64,000 nt of DNA from Actinomyces radicidentis (GTDB lineage: Bacteria > Actinomycetota > Actinomycetes > Actinomycetales > Actinomycetaceae): contig NZ_CP014228.1 of assembly GCF_001553565.1 (NCBI RefSeq), positions 2,480,001 through 2,544,000 on the forward strand. The letters run 5' to 3'. Within the stretch, counting starts at the first letter, position 1. Each line of letters opens with the position of its first letter. Both the position numbers and the translations under genes were made by a program. The notes below the pieces were generated by a model. That model saw nothing but the letters and a program-made list of their open reading frames with translations. It was not told where the DNA came from and did no database searches. Shown piece by piece: positions 19,701-25,119 of the stretch.

Positions 19701-20282
19701 GCCCGGGCCCTGGGCCGCACCGAGGGCAACCCGCTCATCGCCGTGTCCCAGAAGTCCATCACGGGCCACGCCAAGGGCGGTGCCGCGCTCTTCCAGGTCG
19801 CCGGCCTCACCGAGATCCTGGCCACCGGTGTCGCACCGGGCAACGCGAGCCTCGACGTCGTCGACCGCCCGCTGGCCAAGGACGCCTTCTGGGTGTGGCC
19901 GCGCACGCCCATCCGCGTCCCCGCCCGCGGCGGCGTCGTCCGCGCCGGCCTGCTCACGAGCCTCGGGTTCGGGCACGTCTCCGGCCTCATCTCCGTCGTC
20001 CACCCCGGTGCCTTCGAGTCCGCCCTGCGGGCCGAGGGCGGTCAGGAGGCCGTCGACGCCTGGCTGGCCAGCGCCAACCGCCGCCTCGCGGAGGGCACGC
20101 GCCGCCGTCGCGCCGGCATGATCGGCCGCGCCCCGCTCTTCGAGCAGGTCGAGGGCCGTCGCCTCGGTGACGAGAGCCGCTTCCGCGACCCGCACGAGGT
20201 CGAGGCCGCGATGCTCCTGGACCCGGAGGCCCGCCTGGGCGCCGACGGCGTCTTCCACATGGGCGAGGCCACCGAGGCCTGA
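10716..20282 (+). CDS. fas: type I fatty acid synthase, single multidomain polypeptide
   Basis: This 3188-residue protein carries the full set of activities for de novo acyl-CoA synthesis, in the bacterial FAS I order, in one uninterrupted reading frame. The acetyltransferase has GHSQG with Ser171. The FMN enoyl reductase starts near 449 (LLPGMTPTTVDPAIV) and contains GHAGGHHSWEDLD. The MaoC-type dehydratase has GDFNPIH with His1303. The malonyl/palmitoyl transferase has GHSLGEYTA with Ser1507. An Ala/Pro linker (about 1812-1855) precedes the acyl carrier domain, with pantetheine Ser1894 in GVSSRRNQLLMD. The ketoreductase begins near 2220 (VVTGFAPRSIA), and the ketosynthase has PVSACATAA with Cys2825, KHDTSTNAND and GHAKGG. 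There is no C-terminal phosphopantetheinyl transferase domain; acpS at 21683 fills that role. AGGAG lies ten bases before the ATG. Mycobacterial FAS I is slightly shorter. Confidence 0.97.
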   Translation: MSESASAAAQDVMADQAETTLTDSLNDAAPAVAHAAGTDTRSVSERLESGEPYVLAFGGQATPWRSTLDELVSLDRDLAADLVRVDAAVAERLAPVATELLTVTPRGLRALDDAAAPVAPAPKGAAAKDADAADVSVPGILLAQHAALASLPGAGVAVTGSAAPAEAIGHSQGVLGVALLEALSADDDSAAWDGVVEVHAIARLIGAGAARTTQRLGLGTAGEATPMLSVRGVPRPVLDGVLARVPQASGVTVGVTNGRQAHILSGRPADLQLVVAALETAARRSEKDRKERRRGGAVLTPVTEFLATAVPFHTPLLAGAVDDVVAWAAACGLDAERARGLAAAVLTSPVDWPALVTEAITAHGDAAAPRLIVDLGPGAVLARLTEAIVAGTGTTVVPAGTARTIDELDRAGSAPAPTVDRSRFAPRLTRLPDGRVTLDTAFTRLTGRSAVLLPGMTPTTVDPAIVAAAANAGYWAELAGGGQTTAKVLADNLAGLEAQLEPGRTAAFNAMFMDRYLWNLHLGTQRLLSKARGAGAPVDGVVISAGIPEPDEAVELLERLHSEGFPYVALKPGTVDQIRQVLTIAGAVPETPIIMQIEDGHAGGHHSWEDLDTMLLATYDAIRSHENVVLTVGGGIGTPERAADYLTGRWALAYGTAPMPVDGVMIGTAAMTAKEARTNDDVKQLLVDTPGIAEGTEGSEGGWVASGASAGGMTSGLSHLRADLYEIDNSSAKASRLIQELAGDDAAMAERRDEMVDALSRTAKPYFGDVDEMTYLQWATRFAELCVAPHAGRAATEADWNDEGWYDRFLDLLHRVEARLSEADHGEIETLFADYDDVIDADQALAALAERYPAAATTRVEPGDAAWFPELCRKHPKPVPFVPVLDADILRWWGTDSLWQSQDPRYSADQVRIIPGPVSVAGITTINEPIGELLGRYETAAVEALQAAGTPEHEAAGRLGTEAGPSGRTVDDALELVRTTPHVLWNGHLTVNPARVLDDDAYTVVARPDVAEDAYDLDISLDTHWDTTPGGEKIHAVRRLVVPLRLARAWDGAAPLVDPGRISETMNDLLRATAGVGAVSVTGDLIEKLPEVVPAVDGATNAKGEVVTQPFGTVHATFTLSDTLGADHAAVTADALPAELSAAPLVPDALLGPCWPVVYAALGSVVEDGMPLIEGLLGAVHLDHTIDLHRSLAELASDAGADFRITVDGWVEALEESSAGRVVDVRLELREEATGELVALMRERFAIRGRAHGNAVPSSPDLAGGTGRETAPAARRLLRRVTVTAPSDMTAFARVTGDFNPIHTSYHAAKVAGMQAPLVHGMWLSATAEQVAASSDPDGGKHVLSGWTYVMLGTVELEDRVEISVERTGLVVGGGYVLEVVCRIGDEVVSRGTAVTVPEPTAYVYPGQGIQAQGMGLDEMNSSKAAREVWERADAHTRAELGFSVINLVRDNPTEMTARGVTYRHPEGLLNLTQFTQVALATVAMATTARLAEAGALVENAAFAGHSLGEYTALSAYGRVMPVETTISIVFQRGSTMHTLVERDENGASNYRMGALRPNQAGIRADQVEAYVAGVAERTGEFLQIVNYNLAGVQYAVAGTIKGLDALAADSRAKAEARGGKNPFMLVPGIDVPFHSEVLRPGVPEFRERLLALIPEDLDHERLIGRYVPNLVARPFELTREFAESILEVVPSEQVEALLADWEARAARPRELARALLVELLAWQFASPVRWIETQDVLLRSPAEGGLGIEHVVEVGLAASPTLANLASKTLLLPSNAGRHVTVHNARRDEARVLATDTDPAVDLDAVESDFELPAQGSEAPAAPAPAEAAPSEAAPAEAAAAAAPAAPAASGPAPDLPFGATDALTVLLAHAARILPSQIGATDTTETLTNGVSSRRNQLLMDMGTELELASIDGAADADMTALAATVAKGAPGYKPFGPVLTDAIRTGLGRILGPSGVRVGRIGERVTGTWGLGEGWVSHVTAAIMLGTREGVSMRGEDLASLGSSAPLGSAAAVDALIDKAVQAVAADHGVSVTKPSAGGMGTSTQISSEALDAFAATVTGEDGVLATTARTVLTALGLDEPASFDPEAETEQAATRALVEAVDAELGTGWLASVTPAFDADRAVLIDDRWATAREDLARLGTGETGLEAARATLAPERFTGLGTAVADQAAWWARALADSDLPDAGERAELASAIAEAARRAPVAGGDSVRWAEDVAVVTGFAPRSIAAAVAGDLLAGGATVVATSSRLTHERLDFAKRLYREHASAGARLWIVPANLASYRDVDALADWIGHDQVVTSGGSSKLVKAALVPTLLFPFAAPRVVGTLADAGPEAESQTRLLLWSVERSIAALSAIGTDTHVDHRLHVVLPGSPNRGTFGGDGAYGEVKSALDAVVNRWRSESAWSGRVTLAHPRIGWVRGTGLMGGNDPLVDAVEAAGVRTWSTREIADELVALCTADKRARAAEAPVEADLTGGLGDGVDLVALREDAAGRAAAAAAAPAAAPAATIAALPTAHTPTQPTAPEWGEVDTDLDDMVVIVSTGEVSTWGSGRTRREAELGMTGGDDVELTAAGVLELAWGMGLLTWQDSPKAGWYDAEGELVPEDAVYDRYRDEVVARSGIREFTDDGVIAPIAPEEVTVYLDRDITLTVPDEASALKIADSDPEHTRIAPDIQNGAETGEWTVTRLAGSLARVPRRAALSRTVGGQFPTDFDPQRWGIPASMVEGMDPIAAWNLVTAVDAFLSAGFSPAELLQAVHPSDVASTQGTGFGGMESMRKMFVGRFLNEERPSDILQEALPNVVAAHVMQSYVGGYGSMVQPVSACATAAVSIEEGWDKIALGKADVVVAGAIDDISIESVVGFGNMNATAEAAAMYAKGISARHFSRANDRRRGGFVEAEGGGTVILARASVAARLGLPVAGVVGFVSSYADGAHTSIPAPGLGALGAARGGKASRLAKALGRLGVTADDVAVVSKHDTSTNANDPNESELHTRIARALGRTEGNPLIAVSQKSITGHAKGGAALFQVAGLTEILATGVAPGNASLDVVDRPLAKDAFWVWPRTPIRVPARGGVVRAGLLTSLGFGHVSGLISVVHPGAFESALRAEGGQEAVDAWLASANRRLAEGTRRRRAGMIGRAPLFEQVEGRRLGDESRFRDPHEVEAAMLLDPEARLGADGVFHMGEATEA

Positions 20283-20285
20283 CCC

Positions 20286-20325
20286 CGAGATCGGGACGTC
20301 CTGACCTCGAGATCGGGACGTCCCG
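20286..20325 (+). repeat. dispersed intergenic repeat family 1, copy C
   Basis: Two units CGAGATCGGGACGTCCTG/CCC start at 20286 and 20308, 22 bp apart, four bases after the stop codon of fas. This copy has ACGTCC where copies A and D have ACATCC. The following bases to 20504 hold no further feature that I can support. Confidence 0.9.
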
Positions 20326-20504
20326 GCCCTGAGCCCGGGACCGCACCGCATCCCTGGACCCGGCGGTGCGGCCCCGTCCACCCGACGGAGCCCGTCGGTC
20401 CGCCGTCCCCCTGAGGACGCCGTGCCGACGGGCGACGCCGCTCCCCGCACCTCCTGCCCGTAACCGCCACGACTCCCGGCGCCCGCCACCCGAAGGGCAC
20501 CACC

Positions 20505-21067
20505 ATGGAGGTCCGCTCCGCCCCCGTCGTCCGACCCATGCACCCCGAGGACGCGGGCGCCGCCCGCCGCGCCCAGTACGAGGGCTGGCGGGACACCTAC
20601 GTGCGTCCCGACGGCGTGAGCGCCGCCTGGCTCGAGGAGGTCTGGCGCCCACGACTCAGCGAGACCGGGATCGCGGAGTTCGCGGCCGAGGTCGCCGAGG
20701 GGCAGCACTGCCCGAGCGTCGTCCAGCTCGTCGCCGAGGTCGACGACGGTGCCGGCCCCGAGGTGGTCGGCCTCGCCATCGGTCTCGCCCCCGAGGACGG
20801 GCCGCAGGAGCTCCGGGTGCTCTACGTGGCGCACCGGGCGCGCGGCAGGGGTGCGGGGAGTGCGCTCATGGACGCGGTCCTGGCGCGGATGGACCCCGCC
20901 CGCCCGTGAGCCTCGGCGTCGCGGTCTTCAACGAGGGGGCTCGGCGCTTCTACCGGCGGCTCGGCTTCCGCGAGGTGCGTGGCCTCGAGTCCGTGTTCGC
21001 CGGCGTCATCCCCGAGGTGACGATGCCCCGGCCGGCGCGTCCCGACCGTGGACCGCTGCGCCGTTGA
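20505..21067 (+). pseudogene. GNAT acetyltransferase broken by a one-base frameshift
   Basis: The first frame (20505-20909) gives 134 residues ending ALMDAVLARMDPARP and a stop. The sequence then continues in another frame from the GTG at 20906 with VSLGVAVFNEGARRFYRRLGF to a stop at 21067. The intact tandem copy just downstream reads LLARVDPVRPVSLGVAAFNDGAQRFYQRHGF at the same place, so loss of one base within the GC-rich run at about 20891-20906 is the simplest explanation. The GNAT acetyl-CoA loop (RARGRGAGSALMDA) is intact. The acceptor substrate is unknown. A sequencing error cannot be excluded. Confidence 0.85.
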
Positions 21068-21135
21068 GCGAAGGCCGTACCGCCCGGCCGCCGACGCACC
21101 TTGCCCCGGCACCGGCCCCGCGGAAGGATCACGGC

Positions 21136-21669
21136 ATGACCACCGGAGAACGGATCACCGTGCGCCCGACGCGCCCCGAGGACGCCGGGGCGGCCCGCCG
21201 TGCCTCCTACGAGGGCTGGCGCGACACCTACGTCAGGCCGGACGGACTGAGCCCGGAGCAGCTCGAGGCCTTCTGGTGGCCGCGCCTGAGCGAGCAAGGC
21301 GTCCGAGCCTTCGCCCAGGAGATCGCCGAGCTCCAGGACCGGACCGATATCGTGCAACTCGTCGCCGAGCTCGACTCTGCGGTGGTCGGCACCCTCGTCG
21401 CGCGGCTACCCGTGGACGGGCCCCAGGAGCTGCGGGTGCTCTACGTCGCGACCGCCGCGCGCGGACGCGGAGCGGGCGGAGCGCTCATGGAGGCGCTCCT
21501 GGCGAGGGTCGACCCGGTGCGGCCGGTCAGCCTGGGCGTCGCGGCCTTCAACGACGGCGCGCAGCGCTTCTACCAGCGGCACGGCTTCGTGGCGGTCCCC
21601 GGCTCCGAGACGGTGTGGAACGACGTCCTGCCGGAGATCACCATGACCCGTCCGGCCACCGGTGCCTGA
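21136..21669 (+). CDS. GNAT family N-acetyltransferase
   Basis: This is a 177-residue acetyltransferase of the GNAT fold. TVRPTRPEDAGAARRASYEGWRDTYV is the N-terminal strand and helix, ELRVLYVATAARGRGAGGALMEALL is the acetyl-CoA-binding motif A with the RGRGAG loop, and SLGVAAFNDGAQRFYQRHGF is motif B. It is a tandem duplicate of the broken gene at 20505-21067, sharing most residues over its whole length. Its start at 21136 fits the conserved N terminus. It ends 13 bases before acpS and may be read through from fas. The substrate is unknown. Confidence 0.9.
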   Translation: MTTGERITVRPTRPEDAGAARRASYEGWRDTYVRPDGLSPEQLEAFWWPRLSEQGVRAFAQEIAELQDRTDIVQLVAELDSAVVGTLVARLPVDGPQELRVLYVATAARGRGAGGALMEALLARVDPVRPVSLGVAAFNDGAQRFYQRHGFVAVPGSETVWNDVLPEITMTRPATGA

Positions 21670-21682
21670 GGAGGGCCCGCCC

Positions 21683-22192
21683 ATGAGCAGCTCCGAGCCC
21701 CGACCGCCCGCCGTGCCCGAGGTGCCCGTCGGCGCGGCCGTCCTCGGCACCGGCGTGGATCTCGTCCACGTGCCCGGGCTCGCCCGCCAGCTGACCATCC
21801 CCGGCACCGTCTTCGCCGAGCGGACCTTCACACCCCGCGAGCTGCGCGACGCCCGGCGGCGGGCCGATGAGTCAGGCTCGCTCCAGGCCGAGCACCTGGC
21901 CGGGCGCTGGGCTGCGAAGGAGGCCGTCATCAAGGCCTGGTCCGCGGCGCACAACGCCCTCGCCGGGGGAGCGGTGCCACCGGTCATGGCGGCGGAGGCG
22001 GTCGACTGGTGCGACATCGAGCTCGTCACCGACCGATGGGGGCGCCCGTCGATCCGGCTCTCCGGCGCCGTCGCCGAGGCCGTTGAGGCCTCGCTCGGGC
22101 CGGGAGCCGCTGAGGGCGTCCGCTGGCCGGTCTCCGTCAGCCACGACGGCGACTACGCCGTCGCCGTCGTCCTCGTGACCGCTCGGCCATGA
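21683..22192 (+). CDS. acpS: holo-[acyl-carrier-protein] synthase
   Basis: AcpS transfers the 4'-phosphopantetheine arm of CoA to the serine of an acyl carrier domain, here most likely Ser1894 of the FAS I encoded 1.4 kb upstream, which lacks its own transferase domain. The 169-residue protein has VLGTGVDLVHV (magnesium-binding Asp), FAERTFTPRELRDA, LAGRWAAKEAVIKAWS (the KEA motif with Glu and Lys) and WPVSVSHDGDYAVAVV near the end. The ATG at 21683 is preceded by GAGGAGG at proper spacing, so the in-frame GTG at 21662 is not needed. Its stop overlaps the next start by four bases (ATGA). Confidence 0.95.
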   Translation: MSSSEPRPPAVPEVPVGAAVLGTGVDLVHVPGLARQLTIPGTVFAERTFTPRELRDARRRADESGSLQAEHLAGRWAAKEAVIKAWSAAHNALAGGAVPPVMAAEAVDWCDIELVTDRWGRPSIRLSGAVAEAVEASLGPGAAEGVRWPVSVSHDGDYAVAVVLVTARP

Positions 22193-23265
22193 GCGTCCCC
22201 GGGGTCCGTGAGGAGGTTGACCGTCTCCTCGGCCTCGTTCCGGAGAACGGCGTGCTCGGGCTCGGCGAACCCACGCACGGCTCGGCCAACGTCTCCGAGT
22301 GGAAGATGGCCGTCCTCGCTGAGCTGTCGGACCGGGGCGCCCTCGGAGCGCTCGCCTTCGAGGACTCGATGCTGACCGGCGCTCAGGTGGACCGGGCCCT
22401 CGCCGACGGGACTCGGTGCTCGGACCAGGTCGTGGGCGCGTGGGCGGAGGCATCGAGCCTGTGGCGCACGCGCGTCGTCGTCGTAGGGCTCGAGAGGCTG
22501 GCGAGCATCGCCGCGTCGGAGGACCGCCGTCGCTTCCGCTTCCTCGGTCTCGACTGCCACGGAGGTCGCCGTGCCGCTCAGCGGCTGGTCGCGCTGGGCG
22601 CGACCGACGGACTCATTGAGCGCCTCGGCCGCGGCGAGGCGCTGACCCGCAGCGAGACGGAGTCCCTCGTTGAGGAGTGCCGATTCCTCGAGGCGGCGTC
22701 GACGGCCCAGCAGTTTCTCGCGCGGAACGTGCGGCAGTACGCCGAGGTCTACCTCATCGACCCGGGGGAGGAGCGCCTCGCCCTGCGGGACCGGTACATG
22801 GCGGAGGAGCTCCTCGCCCGCCGTCCCGACCGTGGGATCACCGTCGTGTGGGCCCACAACGAGCACGTGGCGAGGAATGAGTCCGGCTGGGCCGGGCCGG
22901 TCATGGGAGCGTGGCTCGCGGAGGCACTGGGGCGGTCCTACGTCGCCGTCGGCGCCCTGTGCGGGGAGGGCACCGCGCGCGCCGTCGACGCTGCCGCCGA
23001 GCGGGAGGACTACCGATCCGTCGCACTGCCAGGCCTGCGTCCGGAGCACACGGAGTCCGCGCTGGCCGCGCTCGGGCAGAACCTCGTCCGCGGTGACGAG
23101 CTCGCCCACCCGGGGCCGAGGCGCTTCCTCGGGTGGAGCATCGACTCTCGGATGGTCCGTGACGAGCCCGGGGCCTTCGACCTCGCCCGCCCGTCGACCG
23201 ATTTCGACCTGCTCCGCTGGTTCTCCTCGAGCACCGCGGACGAGACCTGGATACCCGACTGTTGA
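22189..23265 (+). CDS. erythromycin esterase family protein
   Basis: This 358-residue protein belongs to the EreA/EreB-like family, whose known members open the macrolactone ring of 14-membered macrolides and whose many other members have unknown esterase-like roles. Visible family motifs are VLGLGEPTHGSANV (catalytic His and Glu), LAFEDS, FLGLDCHGGRRA and VVWAHNEHVAR (second conserved His). It overlaps acpS by four bases and so is translationally coupled to lipid synthesis genes. That position makes a housekeeping role as likely as resistance. A very strong hairpin follows it. The catalytic residues appear present, but macrolide activity cannot be inferred. Confidence 0.85.
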   Translation: MSVPGVREEVDRLLGLVPENGVLGLGEPTHGSANVSEWKMAVLAELSDRGALGALAFEDSMLTGAQVDRALADGTRCSDQVVGAWAEASSLWRTRVVVVGLERLASIAASEDRRRFRFLGLDCHGGRRAAQRLVALGATDGLIERLGRGEALTRSETESLVEECRFLEAASTAQQFLARNVRQYAEVYLIDPGEERLALRDRYMAEELLARRPDRGITVVWAHNEHVARNESGWAGPVMGAWLAEALGRSYVAVGALCGEGTARAVDAAAEREDYRSVALPGLRPEHTESALAALGQNLVRGDELAHPGPRRFLGWSIDSRMVRDEPGAFDLARPSTDFDLLRWFSSSTADETWIPDC

Positions 23266-23306
23266 CCAAGGCGCTCCGGAACCTGGAGGAGAGTGCCGTG
23301 CGCCGA

Positions 23307-23373
23307 CGAGAACGAGGGTTGTGCTCGAACACGAAGGAACTTCCCTCGTTCTCGAGCACAACCCTCGTTCTCG
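23307..23373. repeat. 67-bp near-perfect palindrome
   Basis: Arms 23307-23339 and 23341-23373 (33 bases each) are reverse complements with three mismatches and a one-base centre. Each arm contains the short repeated word CGAGAACGAGG or its complement. It lies between the erythromycin esterase gene and the dehydrogenase gene, so it can act as a terminator, but its length and near-perfect pairing are beyond the other terminators here and resemble a REP-like or miniature mobile element. Confidence 0.85.
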
Positions 23374-23456
23374 ACAGGGGTGGAGGAAGGCGGGGCGAAG
23401 GGCTCCGCTTGCGCCGCCTCCTACGATGGGAGCGCGCCCACTCGAAGGAGAGCTCT

Positions 23457-24971
23457 ATGCCCACCTCGCAGCCCAGCCAGTCCACCCGCCTCGTCGCCGA
23501 CGAACGCGTCCGCGACCTCCTGAGTTCCATCCCAACCGGGGTCCTCATCGACGGCGAGTTCCGCGAGGCCGTCTCCGGCGAGCGCTTCGAGGTCCTCGAC
23601 CCGGCCACCGGTGAGGTCCTCACCACCGTCGCCGACGCCGCCGAGGCCGACGCCCGGGCCGCCATGGACTCGGTCTGCGCTGCCGCTCCGACCTGGCGTG
23701 CCACCCCGTCGCGCGAGCGCGCCGAGGTGCTGCGCCGCGCCTTCGAGCTCGTCACCACCACCTACCGCGAGGACCTCGCCCTCCTCATGACCCTCGAGAT
23801 GGGCAAGCCACTCGCCCAGGCCGACGGCGAGGTCACCTACGGCGGGGAGTTCCTCCGCTGGTTCTCAGAGGAGGCCGTGCGGATCCGGGGCGACTACTTC
23901 CAGGTCCCGGAGGGGCACCTCCAGGCGATGGTGCTGCGCCGCCCCGTCGGCCCCTGCCTCTTCATCACCCCGTGGAACTTCCCCCTCGCCATGGGCACCC
24001 GCAAGCTGGCGCCGGCGCTGGCCGCCGGTTGCACCGCCGTCCTGCGCCCGAGCCAGGTCACGCCGCTCACGAGCCTCCTGCTCGGCCGGATCCTCACCGA
24101 GGCGGGCGTGCCCGACGGCGTCATCGCCGTCGTTCCCTCATCCTCGGCCCGCGCCGTCACCGGCCCGGTCCTGGCCGACGACCGCCTGCGCAAGCTCTCC
24201 TTCACCGGCTCCACCGCCGTCGGCCAGGCCCTGCTCAAGGAGGCCGCCGACGGCGTCCTGCGCACCTCCATGGAGCTCGGCGGCAACGCCCCCTTCATCG
24301 TCTTCGACGACGCCGACCTCGACGCCGCCGTCGACGCGGCCCTCGCGACGAAGATGCGCAACATGGGGGAGGCCTGCAACGCCGCCGACCACTTCCTCGT
24401 CCAGGAGGGCGTCCGAGAGGAGTTCGCTCACCGCCTCGCCGAGCGCATGGCCGCGCAGACCGTCGGCAACGGCCTCGACGACGGCGTCGACGTCGGTCCG
24501 CTCGTCTCCGCCCAGCAGCGCGACTCGGTCGTCGAGGCCGTCGAGGGCGCCGTGGCCGTCGGCGCCACGGTCCTCACCGGCGGGACGCGTCCCGAGGGCC
24601 CCGGCTTCTTCTACCCGCCGACCGTCCTCACCGACCTGCCCGCCGACGCCGACATCATCCGCGAGGAGATCTTCGGCCCCGTCGCCCCCGTCATCGGCTT
24701 CGCCGACGAGGCCGAGGCCATCGCCCTGGCCAACGACGACGTCATGGGCCTGCAGGGCTACGTCCACACCCGCGACATGGACCGTGTCCTGCGCCTCACC
24801 GAGGCCCTCGAGGTCGGCATGCTCAGCGTCAACGCGGCCACCACCTCGAACGTCTCGGCGCCCTTCGGCGGCGTCAAGCAGTCCGGGCTGGGCCGTGAGG
24901 GCGGCAAGGAGGGCATCGAGGAGTACCTCGAGACCGTCTACGTGGGCCTGCCCGCGCCCGAGCTCGGCTGA
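23457..24971 (+). CDS. gabD: succinate-semialdehyde dehydrogenase-type NAD(P)+ aldehyde dehydrogenase
   Basis: This 504-residue aldehyde dehydrogenase oxidises an aldehyde, most likely succinate semialdehyde, to the acid. It shows RPVGPCLFITPWNFPLAM (Rossmann entry with catalytic Asn), KLSFTGSTAVGQ (cofactor loop), SMELGGNAPFIVFDDADLDAAV with the general-base Glu, MGEACNAAD with nucleophile Cys307, and EEIFGPVAPV. Substrate choice within the GabD branch is inferred from similarity. The ATG at 23457 is chosen because GAAGGAG precedes it; in-frame codons further upstream run through the palindrome and lack family sequence. PutP follows after 148 bases. Confidence 0.9.
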   Translation: MPTSQPSQSTRLVADERVRDLLSSIPTGVLIDGEFREAVSGERFEVLDPATGEVLTTVADAAEADARAAMDSVCAAAPTWRATPSRERAEVLRRAFELVTTTYREDLALLMTLEMGKPLAQADGEVTYGGEFLRWFSEEAVRIRGDYFQVPEGHLQAMVLRRPVGPCLFITPWNFPLAMGTRKLAPALAAGCTAVLRPSQVTPLTSLLLGRILTEAGVPDGVIAVVPSSSARAVTGPVLADDRLRKLSFTGSTAVGQALLKEAADGVLRTSMELGGNAPFIVFDDADLDAAVDAALATKMRNMGEACNAADHFLVQEGVREEFAHRLAERMAAQTVGNGLDDGVDVGPLVSAQQRDSVVEAVEGAVAVGATVLTGGTRPEGPGFFYPPTVLTDLPADADIIREEIFGPVAPVIGFADEAEAIALANDDVMGLQGYVHTRDMDRVLRLTEALEVGMLSVNAATTSNVSAPFGGVKQSGLGREGGKEGIEEYLETVYVGLPAPELG

Positions 24972-25051
24972 GCGGCGGTCCCGCCGACGTCGCCGGACCC
25001 GGCCTGGGGGCGGCGCGGGATCTGCGGCCCTGGCGAAGGACGCGTGCCGAA

Positions 25052-25069
25052 CGTCACACGCGCGTGACG
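25052..25069. promoter_or_regulatory. inverted repeat, possible operator of the putP-like gene
   Basis: CGTCAC and GTGACG (25052-25057 and 25064-25069) flank a six-base centre. TATGGT at 25079-25084 could be a -10 box, which would put the inverted repeat over the -35 region. This is a pattern-only inference. Confidence 0.3.
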
Positions 25070-25119
25070 CCCGAGGAGTATGGTCCCCCCATTCCCGCCC
25101 CGTCCTGACAGGAGGACCC

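Noticed and set aside
23262-23456. Longer N terminus for the aldehyde dehydrogenase
   Set aside because: The extra codons read through the 67-bp palindrome and carry no family sequence; GAAGGAG supports the ATG at 23457.
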